Assembly: GCA_964344055.1 (NCBI GenBank)
Contig: CAYFLT010000005.1
Coordinates: 1 to 64,000, forward strand
Origin: OFTM10 sp964344055
Lineage (GTDB): Bacteria; Actinomycetota; Acidimicrobiia; Acidimicrobiales; Aldehydirespiratoraceae
Reading direction: 5' to 3'
Length of the DNA stretch: 64,000 nucleotides
Part shown: positions 33,223 through 41,946 of the stretch, in pieces
Position numbering within the stretch: the stretch's first letter is position 1
Layout: every line of letters starts with the position of its first letter
Notes under the pieces: model-generated
What the model was told of the DNA's origin: nothing
Database searches by the model: none
The model's input: the letters and a program-made list of their open reading frames with translations, nothing else
Program-made: the position numbers and the translations under genes

Positions 33223-33243
33223 TCAGATGTTTACGATGTCAAC

Positions 33244-33834
33244 GTGTCTCCGACCCGCGACGCGCTTCTCGCTTCCGCACTTCGTCAGATGGAGGAGCAC
33301 GGACTCGAAGGGCTGACCCTCCGATCCATCGCCCGAGCATCGGGTGTGTCGCACGCGGCGCCGGCCCGCCACTTCGACGGCCTGAGCAGCCTGCTCGCCG
33401 CGGTCGCGGCCCGCTCCTTTCGCGATCTCACCGCCGCGATCGACGGGGCCGTGGACAGCATCGAGGAGGCCGGTGATCGACTCGTCGCGGCCGGCTACGC
33501 CTACATCGACTACGCGATTGCCAACCCCGACCCCTATGAGCTCATGTTCCGGCCCGAGCGACTCGACACCGAGTTGCCCGAGTACAAGCAGGCGGCCGGC
33601 GAGGCGTTCACCCGCCTCACCGAGCTGGTGGCGGAAGCCCAGGCCGCGGGCTGGCGCACCGGGACCGATCATGCCCAGCTCACCGGCGCGGTGTGGGCGA
33701 CGGTTCACGGCGTCGCATCCCTCTGGATCCAGGGTGCCTTCCCCGAAGCCACCGGCATGGAATCCCCCGACCCGCTCGTCCACACCCTGATCCACGAAGT
33801 CCTCATCCCCGAAGGGAGTCCCCGCCATGACTGA
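33244..33834 (+). CDS. TetR/AcrR family transcriptional regulator
   Basis: 196 aa. The HTH reads L-T-L-R-S-I-A-R-A-S-G-V-S-H-A-A-P-A-R-H-F, close to the subgroup with a C-terminal TetR_C_25-like (WHG) domain, H-G-V-A-S-L-W-I-Q-G-A. GTG 33244 follows the palindrome. The gene overlaps the start of the next gene by 8 nt (ATGACTGA), so the two are translationally coupled and the oxidoreductase is the likely regulated target. Confidence 0.87.
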   Translation: MSPTRDALLASALRQMEEHGLEGLTLRSIARASGVSHAAPARHFDGLSSLLAAVAARSFRDLTAAIDGAVDSIEEAGDRLVAAGYAYIDYAIANPDPYELMFRPERLDTELPEYKQAAGEAFTRLTELVAEAQAAGWRTGTDHAQLTGAVWATVHGVASLWIQGAFPEATGMESPDPLVHTLIHEVLIPEGSPRHD

Positions 33835-35533
33835 CACTCCGACCATCTCCGAACAATGGGACGCCATCGTCGTGGGCTCCGGCCCCGGCGGGCTGACGAC
33901 GGCTGCCTGCCTCGGTTCGGACGGCAAACGTGCCCTCGTGCTCGAAGCCCACGACGTGGCCGGCGGCAACACCCAGGTCTTCCGCCGCCACCATGGCGAC
34001 GACTGGTACGAGTTCGCCGTCGGGGTGCACTACATCGGCGAGTGCGGCCCGGACGGGCTCTTCACGGTCATCTTCAACTCACTCGGGATCGGCGAGCGGA
34101 TGCGGTTCCGGCCCATGGACCGGGACGGCTTCGACACCCTCCTGTTCCCGGACTTCACACTCCGCGTCCCCGCCGGCTGGGAGGAGTACGAGCAGCGGCT
34201 CGTCGACCAGTTCCCCAACGAACGAGCCGGGATCGAACGGGCGATGAGGATCCTGCAGACCATCGCCACCGAGAGCCGAGCCCTACCCGGCGAGGAGCGG
34301 GAGACCTACGACTTGTGGGCGATGCGGCCGCTCAAGGATCTGTTCTCCGAGTGCGAGCTGTCGCAGGAGGCGTGCGCGGTCCTCGACCACTGGTCGGGCC
34401 TGTACGCAGGCCCGCCGGAGAACACCGCCACCCTCATGCACGCCCGGATCATGGGCCACTACATGAACGGCGCCTTCTACCCCGAAGGGGGCGGCCAGAT
34501 GATCCCCGCCCGGCTCATCCAGGTGATCGAGGCGTGTGGCGGTGAAGTCCGGACCCTGTCGCCGGTGGAGCGGATCGTCATCGAGGACGGGCGCGCCGTC
34601 GGCGTGCAGCTCGAGAGCGGCGAGCGCATCGACGCCCCGATGGTCATCTCCAATGCCGACTACCGCCGGACCATGCGAGACATGATCGGCGCAGAACACC
34701 TGAACCCGGCCACGATCGCCTGGGCCGAGGACGCGGACATGACGCTCGGTCTGGTGTGCGCCTACGTGGTCGTGAACAAGGAGCTCGAAGGCCCGAACAC
34801 CAACTACTTCGTGTTCAAGGACTACCGGACCGACGAGCTGTACGCCGAACTCGAGGCGGGCGCACTGCCCGAGGACGATGTGCCCTTCGCCTACATCGCG
34901 CTGGCTTCGCGCAAGGATCCCGACAACGAGGAGCTGTGTCCGCCCGGACACACCAACTTCCAGATCATGACGCTCTCCCCGCGCGGCTACGAATGGTGGG
35001 GAGTCGAGAAGGGCCCGGCCGACGGCGGCACGTACCGCCGGGACGAGACCTACCGGGCTCGCAAGCAGCAGGTCACCGACCAGCTGATCGACGCGGCGGA
35101 GAAGGCGCTCGGTCCCTTCCGGGACGACATCGTCCACGTCGAACTGGCGACGACGCTGTCCCACGAGCGATACACCCGGTCCAGTGAGGGCACCAGCTAC
35201 GGCTTCATGCACACCCCCGACCAGATGGGGGAGAACCGGCCCGCCTACCGCACCGAGATCGACGGTTTGTGGGTCGTCGGTGCAGGCACGGTCGGCGGTC
35301 ACGGCATCGCCGGCGCCATGACCGGGGGTGTGTTCTGCGCGAGCGACATCCTCGACCGCCCCCTGATCGTCGAAATGGTGCTCGGCGCCCAACTCGTGGA
35401 CTCGGACTCGATACCACCCGAGCCGGAGGACTTCGATCCGCTCGAGTACTCCCGAGGTGCTCGTCTGCGGGAGAAACGAGCCGCGCACGCCGAGGGACAG
35501 CGAGCCCGTCGTCGGGGCGAGGTCCTGTCCTAG
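33827..35533 (+). CDS. FAD-dependent oxidoreductase, phytoene desaturase / retinol saturase-like
   Basis: 568 aa. The dinucleotide fold is at the N-terminus (A-I-V-V-G-S-G-P-G-G-L-T-T-A-A), followed by V-L-E-A-H-D-V-A-G-G-N-T-Q-V-F. Near the C-terminus G-L-W-V-V-G-A-G-T-V-G-G-H-G-I-A-G-A completes the CrtI/RetSat-type FAD site. No membrane span is evident. It is probably a carotenoid- or polyprenoid-like desaturase/isomerase or saturase; no other carotenoid gene is nearby, so substrate assignment is open. It is coupled to the TetR gene. Confidence 0.82.
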   Translation: MTDTPTISEQWDAIVVGSGPGGLTTAACLGSDGKRALVLEAHDVAGGNTQVFRRHHGDDWYEFAVGVHYIGECGPDGLFTVIFNSLGIGERMRFRPMDRDGFDTLLFPDFTLRVPAGWEEYEQRLVDQFPNERAGIERAMRILQTIATESRALPGEERETYDLWAMRPLKDLFSECELSQEACAVLDHWSGLYAGPPENTATLMHARIMGHYMNGAFYPEGGGQMIPARLIQVIEACGGEVRTLSPVERIVIEDGRAVGVQLESGERIDAPMVISNADYRRTMRDMIGAEHLNPATIAWAEDADMTLGLVCAYVVVNKELEGPNTNYFVFKDYRTDELYAELEAGALPEDDVPFAYIALASRKDPDNEELCPPGHTNFQIMTLSPRGYEWWGVEKGPADGGTYRRDETYRARKQQVTDQLIDAAEKALGPFRDDIVHVELATTLSHERYTRSSEGTSYGFMHTPDQMGENRPAYRTEIDGLWVVGAGTVGGHGIAGAMTGGVFCASDILDRPLIVEMVLGAQLVDSDSIPPEPEDFDPLEYSRGARLREKRAAHAEGQRARRRGEVLS

Positions 35534-35536
35534 GCT
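35531..35536 (+). promoter_or_regulatory. -10 hexamer TAGGCT of a leaderless gene
   Basis: TAGGCT ends 8 nt before ATG 35545 and overlaps the stop codon of the preceding oxidoreductase gene. Confidence 0.5.
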
Positions 35537-35544
35537 CGTCGCCC

Positions 35545-35949
35545 ATGACGACGAGCGAGCCGCGAACCGGTGGTTGCCTCTGCGGTGCCGTGCGGTACGC
35601 CGCGGCCGGCGCCACCGACGAGGTACTCCAGTGTCACTGCGAGAACTGCCGGCGGCTCACCGGCAACTTCGTCGCGGCGATCCGAACGCCGTCTGTCGGC
35701 CTGGACGTCCACGACCCACACGGGCGGCTCGGTGAGCACGAGCTCGGCTATGCGAGCTACGGCTTCTGCCGGGCGTGTGGGGCGACGCTCTACTTCCGCG
35801 CTGCGGAGACTCCCGAGAGCACCAGCGTGATGGTCGGGACCCTGGATGATGCGTCCGGGCTCACCATTGCCGCGGTGTGGTTCGCCGACGAGGCGCAGCC
35901 TCACAACGAGCTGCCCGATCGAGTGCCACATCACGCCGGCAACGGCTGA
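35545..35949 (+). CDS. GFA family (glutathione-dependent formaldehyde-activating-like) protein
   Basis: 134 aa. The zinc Cys pattern is complete: G-G-C-L-C-G-A-V-R-Y, Q-C-H-C-E-N-C-R-R-L-T-G, and F-C-R-A-C-G-A-T-L-Y-F. GFA/CENP-V family members bind zinc and catalyse S-hydroxymethylglutathione or related thiol adduct formation. Actinobacteria lack glutathione, so the true substrate may involve mycothiol or another thiol. It starts 11 nt after the oxidoreductase stop. Confidence 0.88.
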   Translation: MTTSEPRTGGCLCGAVRYAAAGATDEVLQCHCENCRRLTGNFVAAIRTPSVGLDVHDPHGRLGEHELGYASYGFCRACGATLYFRAAETPESTSVMVGTLDDASGLTIAAVWFADEAQPHNELPDRVPHHAGNG

Positions 35950-35972
35950 GGCCGAACCGATGGCCAGGCCGT

Positions 35973-37568
35973 TCAGCCGGCGATGATCTCGGCAGCCACC
36001 CGTTCTCCGCTCTCCACGGCTCCGTTCATGAAGCCGGTGTGTTCCAGCGATGTGTGCTCACCGCAGAAGTGGATCGGCCCCTCTGGTGTGCCGGCCGCAC
36101 CGCGAAGGCCGGTGTACTGCCCCAACGCCCAGTAGGTGTAGGAGCCATACGTGAAGCGGTTGTCCACCCAGGAGTCGAGCCACGCGCGGCCGGTTGCGGC
36201 AGGAGGTGTATCCGGTCCGAACACCGTCTCGAGATGGGGCACCATCGACGCGACGAGCTCGGTGGGAGCCTCGCCGTGCGCGGACGGATAGTCGTAGGAC
36301 GCGCCGGGCGTTCCCCCACTGAACGCGACGAGCACTCCGGTCGGACCGGGCTCTGTGATGACTCCCTCCCAGGTGACCATGAGCGGGGTGTCGCTGGCGC
36401 TGTCGCCGTCGGCGCCCGCACCGCGCCAGGCGCGCTCGGAGAACTCGAGCTGGAGCTTGGCGTTGGTCCCCATGGCCATCTCGGAGATGGCGCGCCGCTT
36501 GCGGTCGGTCAGCTCGGCCCCGTCGAGATCCACCTCGCGGAGGGTCGAGAACGGGAGCGCGACCACTACCCGATCCGCATCGACGTCGGTGACTGTTCCA
36601 CCTCGCTCGAAGGAGCAGCGAACGCCGGTGCCCTGGTTCCGCAGGGCGACCAACGCAGAGCCGAGCTCGACCGCGCCTTCGCCGATTCGGTCGGCGAGCT
36701 CGGCGGCGATTCGATCGTTGCCGCCCTCGACGTGCCAACGTTCGTCCGATCCCCCGGCGAGGTCCATCTGCCCGGCGGAAGCGCCGACTGGTGAGACGAA
36801 GTTGAGTGCGCTCATTCCTTCCGGTGTGCCACCCCACTCTCCGATCTGGACGACCTCGATGAGCTGGCCGAGCCGGGAGGTCCGGCCACCCGGGACGTTC
36901 AGCTCCACCCATTCGGCCAGCGACATCTGATCGAGGGTGGCGGCGGCCTCGGTGTGATCGTCCCACCGGACATCACCGCCGACCGTGGCGAAGTCACGAT
37001 CGATCGCGGCGCTGACCGCGCTCCAGTCCCGGAGCGCTTCGGTACGCAGGTACCGATCCCCGTCGAACGACCACACCGAGCCGGCGTTGTCCGGATAGCC
37101 CTCCCACAGGTCTTCGAGATCGAGTCCGAGCTCCCGACAGAGGGACCGGATCTCGGAATGGTCGCTGTTGATGAACTCGCCCCCGTTCTCCGCCGAACGT
37201 CCGTCGCCGAAGAAGCCCCGGAGGGTGTGGGTTCTGCCACCGAGATGACCGGAAGCCTCGTGCACCGTGACGTCTGCGCCGGCCTCACCGAGTCGATGAG
37301 CCGCGGTGAGCCCGGCCAGGCCTCCGCCGACGACGAGCACCCGGAGCCCCGACGCGGGAGTGCTGCTGCCGCCGCCGGATGAGCAACCGACGATGGGGAG
37401 ACTGGCGAATGCCCCCACCCCGGCAATTCCCGCGACGAACCGTCGACGCGACAGCCGGCGGAAGACTTCTGCCGCCCCTTCTTCGCCGGCAGGCAGACCC
37501 ATGCGTCGGGCTGCCACCGCCTCCGCGTGTGCCCTCCGGAGCAGTCGTCCCGGCGCGGTTCGAATCAC
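35973..37568 (-). CDS. Flavin monoamine oxidase family lipoprotein (Tat-exported)
   Basis: 531 aa. The N-terminus has a twin-arginine motif S-R-R-R-F-V-A (40-46), a hydrophobic stretch and a lipobox-like P-I-V-G-C (C62), so export by Tat with lipidation is likely. The FAD fold follows (V-V-G-G-G-L-A-G-L-T-A-A, about 79-90) with E-A-S-G-H-L-G-G-R, and the C-terminal F-C-G-E-H-T-S-L-E-H-T-G-F-M-N-G-A-V is the amine oxidase FAD motif. It would oxidise amines at the cell surface. GTG start at 37566-37568. It is divergent from a methyltransferase gene. Confidence 0.87.
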   Translation of the reverse strand: MIRTAPGRLLRRAHAEAVAARRMGLPAGEEGAAEVFRRLSRRRFVAGIAGVGAFASLPIVGCSSGGGSSTPASGLRVLVVGGGLAGLTAAHRLGEAGADVTVHEASGHLGGRTHTLRGFFGDGRSAENGGEFINSDHSEIRSLCRELGLDLEDLWEGYPDNAGSVWSFDGDRYLRTEALRDWSAVSAAIDRDFATVGGDVRWDDHTEAAATLDQMSLAEWVELNVPGGRTSRLGQLIEVVQIGEWGGTPEGMSALNFVSPVGASAGQMDLAGGSDERWHVEGGNDRIAAELADRIGEGAVELGSALVALRNQGTGVRCSFERGGTVTDVDADRVVVALPFSTLREVDLDGAELTDRKRRAISEMAMGTNAKLQLEFSERAWRGAGADGDSASDTPLMVTWEGVITEPGPTGVLVAFSGGTPGASYDYPSAHGEAPTELVASMVPHLETVFGPDTPPAATGRAWLDSWVDNRFTYGSYTYWALGQYTGLRGAAGTPEGPIHFCGEHTSLEHTGFMNGAVESGERVAAEIIAG

Positions 37569-37719
37569 AACGAGTCCTCTCTGTCACCGCCCGGCCATTG
37601 CGCCGAACGTAGCATCGGCGACCAGGTCAGCAGCTCCCTGTCCACGGTGGTCACCCTTGGGTGCGACAACGGTCCCAAGTACTTCTCATCCGGGGTCTTC
37701 GACTGATCACCCTCGCAAC

Positions 37720-37725
37720 TAGCTT
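37720..37725 (+). promoter_or_regulatory. -10 hexamer TAGCTT of a leaderless methyltransferase gene
   Basis: TAGCTT ends 6 nt before ATG 37732. Confidence 0.5.
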
Positions 37726-37731
37726 CCGGAC

Positions 37732-38556
37732 ATGACCGAGCCGGCACCGATCACGGTCGAGCAGATGTATGGGCCGCAACTGCGCACCGACGACGAGATC
37801 GACGCGGCACTCGATCGGAGTCTCGACCCCGTGGCGTCGACATCGTTGTACGACACCGTCGCGGAGCTCGGGGTCGGACCGAGCAGCACCGTTCTCGACA
37901 TCGGGGCCCGTGACGGTCGACACGGTCTCGCCCTGGCCGGGCGGCTCGGTTGCCGCGTCATCGGCGTGGAGCCGGTGGCCGCGAATCGGGAGGATGGGGC
38001 GGCGCGGATCCAGGACCACCCTTCTGGTCCGCTCGTGGAACTCCGTCCCGGGGTCATCGAGGCCATTCCGGTCGACGATCGGTCGGTCGACATCGTGTTC
38101 GGTCGCGACATGATCACCCACGTGGCCGACCTCGACGTCGCTCTCGCGGAGTGCGTCAGGGTGCTGGCGCCGGGTGGGGCTCTCGTCGTCTACATGACGG
38201 TCGCCGGACCGCGACTCGAGCCAATGGAGGCCGCCGAACTCGAGTCGGGTCTCGCGATCGCTCCCGGCCGCCTCGACGGCGCTGCCTTCGAAGCCGCCGC
38301 GGCCGACGCCGGAATGATCGTGGAGTCGAGGGAGATCATCGGATCTCAGTGGCGCGAGCGTTGGGAAGAGGACGGCACATCGACGACATCCACCCAACTG
38401 CTGCACGCGGCGCGGCTCCTCCGAGGTCGCGACGAACTCATCGAGGAGCTGGGGGAGATCTCGTACCGGATCGAGCTGGCCAACGCCTACTGGGGCATCT
38501 ATCAGATGATCGGCAAGCTGGAGCCGAGGGTCTACGTGTTGCGGGTGCCGGACTAG
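37732..38556 (+). CDS. Class I SAM-dependent methyltransferase
   Basis: 274 aa. Motif I is V-L-D-I-G-A-R-D-G-R-H-G (about 60-71), followed by G-V-E-P-V-A and D-I-V-F-G-R-D-M-I-T-H-V, the post-I and motif IV regions of Methyltransf_11. C-terminal residues Y-R-I-E-L-A-N-A-Y-W-G are unassigned. The methyl acceptor is unknown. Leaderless start. It is convergent with the DUF2182 gene (8 nt apart). Confidence 0.82.
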   Translation: MTEPAPITVEQMYGPQLRTDDEIDAALDRSLDPVASTSLYDTVAELGVGPSSTVLDIGARDGRHGLALAGRLGCRVIGVEPVAANREDGAARIQDHPSGPLVELRPGVIEAIPVDDRSVDIVFGRDMITHVADLDVALAECVRVLAPGGALVVYMTVAGPRLEPMEAAELESGLAIAPGRLDGAAFEAAAADAGMIVESREIIGSQWRERWEEDGTSTTSTQLLHAARLLRGRDELIEELGEISYRIELANAYWGIYQMIGKLEPRVYVLRVPD

Positions 38557-38564
38557 CGGGCTGG

Positions 38565-39359
38565 CTACATCCCCATGTCGCCGGACATGTCCATCATCGG
38601 CATCCAGGCATCGGGGTCGAGGCCGGGCGCGAGGCCCGGTTCGAAGACCAACAGCACCGCGAAGATCAGGCACGCAAAACCGAACGCCCGGGCGAACCCT
38701 TCGCCATGGCGCCAGACCTTCTCGACGGCGATGACTGCGGCAAGGCCCGCCATGGCCGCGACGTTCATCACCCCGAACGCGATCATGAGCAGCATCAGGG
38801 CCCAGCAGCATCCGAGACAGAACCAGCCATGGCTGGCTCCGGCGCGAACGTCGCGTAGCCGGCCCGTGAAACCCAAATAGTGCATGAGGTGTCCGAGCGG
38901 CGTCCGGCAGTGGGTGAGGCAGCGGAACTTCAGCGGCGTGAACTGATATGCGCCCACGAGCGTGAATGTGGCGACCGCGACCACCTGGGCAAGGGTCGCC
39001 CGTTCGGCGGCGAGATCGCCGAACCAGTCGGCGACATAGAAGGCGACCACACCGACCCCGGTCCAGACGACGAGATAGCCGGAGGTGAGCCCCGCCAGCC
39101 GGGCCACCCGGTGTTCCACCACTGTGGACTGGTAGGTCATCACGAACGGCGCCACCGAGGGCAACATCATGGCCGCCATCATGAGGCCCCACATGAGGGT
39201 GAATGAGATCAGGCTCATGCCCATGGTGCCGGGCATGGCGCCCATGTCCTCGGCCTCGATCCAGGCGATCGTGGCCAACCAGGCCGCCACCGCGGCTGCG
39301 GCGAGCGTGAGGGCGGGCGCGGAGATCCTGTGCGGCTGAACGGCCGCAGTCGATGTCAT
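38565..39359 (-). CDS. DUF2182 integral membrane protein
   Basis: 264 aa, about six or seven TM segments. The family signature is present: L-M-W-G-L-M-M-A-A-M-M-L-P-S near residue 60 and H-G-W-F-C-L-G-C-C-W-A-L-M-L-L-M near residue 180. DUF2182 proteins are predicted metal-binding membrane proteins and are typically encoded next to DUF1326 genes, as here (13 nt downstream of it). The C-terminus is Met/Asp-rich (M-P-M-M-D-M-S-G-D-M-G-M), suggesting metal (perhaps copper) binding. Divergent MerR regulation is plausible. Confidence 0.87.
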   Translation of the reverse strand: MTSTAAVQPHRISAPALTLAAAAVAAWLATIAWIEAEDMGAMPGTMGMSLISFTLMWGLMMAAMMLPSVAPFVMTYQSTVVEHRVARLAGLTSGYLVVWTGVGVVAFYVADWFGDLAAERATLAQVVAVATFTLVGAYQFTPLKFRCLTHCRTPLGHLMHYLGFTGRLRDVRAGASHGWFCLGCCWALMLLMIAFGVMNVAAMAGLAAVIAVEKVWRHGEGFARAFGFACLIFAVLLVFEPGLAPGLDPDAWMPMMDMSGDMGM

Positions 39360-39372
39360 CGCGGAGCCCGAC

Positions 39373-39975
39373 TCAGGCGGCCCAGGTGAAGGCGTTGCTG
39401 AAGCTCGACAGGCCGTCGCCGGCCCATGCGATGCCGAACGCGTCGGCCTGCACGCTGTCGGAATGGGCGATGTCGAGCGTCGGGCCCGCCGGGTGGGCGA
39501 CGATGTTGGTGAGCTGAACCTGGTCACCCTCTGGCGAGAGGTGCTTGGTCATCTCGTAGTTGACGGCGTCGCCGATCACCACATGGTGCCGGTTGCCGCT
39601 GCTGGTGACCTTCACGGGCATCTGCTCGACCCCGAGGAACTCCCCGATGAGTGGCGCCAGCGCAGCCGGCGGCCCGCCCATCGCTCCGGAGAACACACCG
39701 GTCAGGGCCTCGACCTGTTCTGCCGTCGCGTTCTCGCTGATGATCAAGCCGACCCTCCATCCGCCGGCGGGCATGAGCGCAGGCGTCTGAGCGATCATCA
39801 CCACCGAGTTGCCGGAAACATCGACACCTCCGACGTCGCCGGAGTCGATCTGGAACATGAGCGCAACCCGACAGTCGTCGTTGGTCGCCTCTCTCGCCAT
39901 GTTCGACCACGTGCAGGGACAGATCGCGTCACACGAGCAGTTCTCGTAGAACGTTCCCGCCAGATTCCAAGCCAT
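39373..39975 (-). CDS. DUF1326 domain protein
   Basis: 200 aa. The N-terminal Cys motif Y-E-N-C-S-C-D-A-I-C-P-C (four Cys) is diagnostic of DUF1326 and probably binds a metal. No signal peptide, so it is cytoplasmic. It forms a two-gene operon with DUF2182. The ATG is at 39973-39975. The operon is divergent from the MerR-VOC gene, and MerR-type control fits a metal or thiol signal. Confidence 0.87.
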   Translation of the reverse strand: MAWNLAGTFYENCSCDAICPCTWSNMAREATNDDCRVALMFQIDSGDVGGVDVSGNSVVMIAQTPALMPAGGWRVGLIISENATAEQVEALTGVFSGAMGGPPAALAPLIGEFLGVEQMPVKVTSSGNRHHVVIGDAVNYEMTKHLSPEGDQVQLTNIVAHPAGPTLDIAHSDSVQADAFGIAWAGDGLSSFSNAFTWAA

Positions 39976-40089
39976 TGCACAACCCCCTGTGTTCGGCTTC
40001 CTGTCCACCAGAGCACGATCCAGGGGGTCTGTCTGCGTACGAATCCTCACAACCACGGCCCGGGACCGGGCCCTGCAGGAAGATTCTCC

Positions 40090-40120
40090 TTGCCCCTGAC
40101 GTGGCGTGAGGTCGTACCGT
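40090..40120 (+). promoter_or_regulatory. MerR-type promoter with 19-bp spacer and operator dyad
   Basis: -35 TTGCCC (40090-40095) and -10 TACCGT (40115-40120) are separated by exactly 19 bp, the long spacer typical of MerR-activated promoters. The dyad CCTGACG-TGG-CGTGAGG (40095-40111, one mismatch) fills the spacer. The GTG start at 40128 is 7 nt after the -10. Confidence 0.6.
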
Positions 40121-40127
40121 CGGCGAC

Positions 40128-40928
40128 GTGAACCAGCCCCACGACGACGGAACCCTTCGACGAGTCGGTGAGATCGCCGAGGCCACCGGGCTCACGGTCC
40201 GGACCCTCCACTACTACGAGGAGATCGGTCTGCTCGACGCCTCCGAGCGCACCTCGGCCGGGCACCGGCTCTACGGCGCCGAGGCCGTCGAACGGCTGTA
40301 CCGGATCTCGATGCTCCGGCGGCTCGGGCTTCCGCTCGGCCAGATTCGCGAGGCGCTCGACTCGGCCGAGACCGATGTCCGATCACTGATGGTCGGCCAA
40401 CTCGCGGCGATCGACGATCGGTTGACCGCGGAGAACCGACTCCGGAACCGGTTGCTCCGACTCGCCGGCAGCCTCGAAGCCGACGAGGACACCACCGGTG
40501 ACCTCCTGAGAGTCCTGGAGGACATGACCATGCTCGACACCGATCTGCACCGCCGCATCGCAATCCTCGTCTACGACGAACTCGAGAACGCCTACGACTA
40601 CCTGACCAGGGTGTTCGGGTTCGGTCCCGGCGAGCTGACCCGGGACCCCGACGGGAACGTGGTCCATGCCGAGATCCAGGCCGGCGACGGCGAGTTCTGG
40701 CTACACATGGAGACCCCCGAGTTCGCACTCCATCCACCGAAGAAGCTCGGTGGGGCGAGTGGCACGATGGCGATCATGGTTGACGATGTCGATGCCCACC
40801 ACCGCTTTGCCGTCGATCAGGGCGCCACGATCCGCTACGAGCCGGTCGATCAACCGTACGGCTACCGCGAGTACGGCGCGGTCGACCCGGAGGGCCACCT
40901 GTGGTCGTTCATGAAGCCGCTCGAGTGA
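40128..40928 (+). CDS. MerR family regulator fused to a VOC/glyoxalase-like domain
   Basis: 266 aa. The N-terminal HTH (10-80) is R-R-V-G-E-I-A-E-A-T-G-L-T-V-R-T-L-H-Y-Y with G-L-L, the MerR signature, followed by a dimerisation helix. The C-terminal domain (about 145-266) is a VOC fold with F-G-F-G-P-G-E-L, V-D-D-V-D-A-H-H-R and Y-R-E-Y-G-A-V-D-P-E-G-H-L-W-S-F-M. The VOC half probably binds an organic ligand, unlike the metal-sensing Cys of classical MerR; no metal Cys cluster is seen. The gene is divergent from DUF1326-DUF2182. Confidence 0.85.
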   Translation: MNQPHDDGTLRRVGEIAEATGLTVRTLHYYEEIGLLDASERTSAGHRLYGAEAVERLYRISMLRRLGLPLGQIREALDSAETDVRSLMVGQLAAIDDRLTAENRLRNRLLRLAGSLEADEDTTGDLLRVLEDMTMLDTDLHRRIAILVYDELENAYDYLTRVFGFGPGELTRDPDGNVVHAEIQAGDGEFWLHMETPEFALHPPKKLGGASGTMAIMVDDVDAHHRFAVDQGATIRYEPVDQPYGYREYGAVDPEGHLWSFMKPLE

Positions 40929-40939
40929 ACGAGGGATGC

Positions 40940-40945
40940 CAGACT
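40940..40945 (+). promoter_or_regulatory. -10-like hexamer CAGACT of a leaderless dehydratase gene
   Basis: CAGACT ends 7 nt before GTG 40953, the same hexamer as at 19174-19179. Confidence 0.4.
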
Positions 40946-40952
40946 GCCGGGC

Positions 40953-41915
40953 GTGACGTCCGTTCGCTCGCCCGCCCCAACCATTGCCGACATCGAGGCG
41001 GCCGCAACCCGCCTCTCCGGGCACGTGCACCGCACCGCGGTCCTGACGAACCGCTCGATCGACGACGCGGCCGGCACCGCGGTGTCGCTGAAGGGCGAGC
41101 ACCTGCAACGCTCCGGCTCCTTCAAAGCCCGGGGGGCCCACAACAAGCTGCTCCTGTTGTCGGAGCAGGAGCGGTCCCGCGGGGTGGTGACGGCGAGCTC
41201 GGGCAACCACGCGACGGCGCTGGCATGCGCCGGCGCTCGGCTCGGGGTGGAGGTCGACGCCTACATGCCGGCGGACGCTCCGGACCTCAAGCTCCGGGCC
41301 GTTCGTGGCTACGGCGCTCGCCAGCACCTGTTCGACCGGGCTCGTGACTCTCGGCCTGAGCTGATCGCGTCACACATCGAACGTACGGGGGCCGTGTATG
41401 TACCCCCGTATGACGACCTCGACATCATCTCGGGACAGGGAACGGTTGCGCTCGAGCTCCACGATCAGGTCGAGATCGACACCCTCGTCGTACCGATGAG
41501 CGGGGGCGGTCTCATGGCGGGATGCGCCATCGTCACCAAGGCGCTCCGCCCCAGCTGTCGGATCATCGGCGTCGAGCCGGAGACGGCTGATGACACGGCC
41601 AGGTCGTTCGCGGCAGGGGAGCGGGTCACGATCGATCAGCCAGACACGATTGCCGACGGTCTGGCGCTGACGAGCCCGGGCGAGCTCACCTTCCCGATCA
41701 ATCTCGAACTGGTCGATGAGGTGGTGACCGTTTCCGAGGACGAGATCCGCGCCGCCACCACGTTGCTGTTCGAGCGGGCGAAGCAGGTGGTCGAACCGAG
41801 TGGCGCCACCTCGTTGGCTGCGGTACTCGCGGCGAAGACCGGCGGCGACCGAGTGGGCGTCGTGCTGAGCGGGGGGAACGTCGACCCGTCTGGTCTCGCG
41901 GTGGCTCTCGGCTGA
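40953..41915 (+). CDS. PLP-dependent threonine/serine dehydratase family protein
   Basis: 320 aa fold-type II enzyme. The PLP lysine is K58 in S-G-S-F-K-A-R-G-A, the substrate/PLP loop is S-S-G-N-H-A-T, and the phosphate-binding glycine loop is M-S-G-G-G-L-M. Length fits catabolic threonine or serine dehydratases without an ACT domain; hydroxyaspartate dehydratase is an alternative. GTG start 40953 follows the leaderless pattern. Confidence 0.87.
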   Translation: MTSVRSPAPTIADIEAAATRLSGHVHRTAVLTNRSIDDAAGTAVSLKGEHLQRSGSFKARGAHNKLLLLSEQERSRGVVTASSGNHATALACAGARLGVEVDAYMPADAPDLKLRAVRGYGARQHLFDRARDSRPELIASHIERTGAVYVPPYDDLDIISGQGTVALELHDQVEIDTLVVPMSGGGLMAGCAIVTKALRPSCRIIGVEPETADDTARSFAAGERVTIDQPDTIADGLALTSPGELTFPINLELVDEVVTVSEDEIRAATTLLFERAKQVVEPSGATSLAAVLAAKTGGDRVGVVLSGGNVDPSGLAVALG

Positions 41916-41946
41916 GTTCCCTGGACAGTGCCAGGGGGCGTTTCCG

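Noticed and set aside
37557..37566. GGTTCGAATC, a tRNA T-arm-like sequence
   Set aside because: No anticodon arm, D arm or acceptor stem can be built around it. It is the start of the amine oxidase gene read in antisense.
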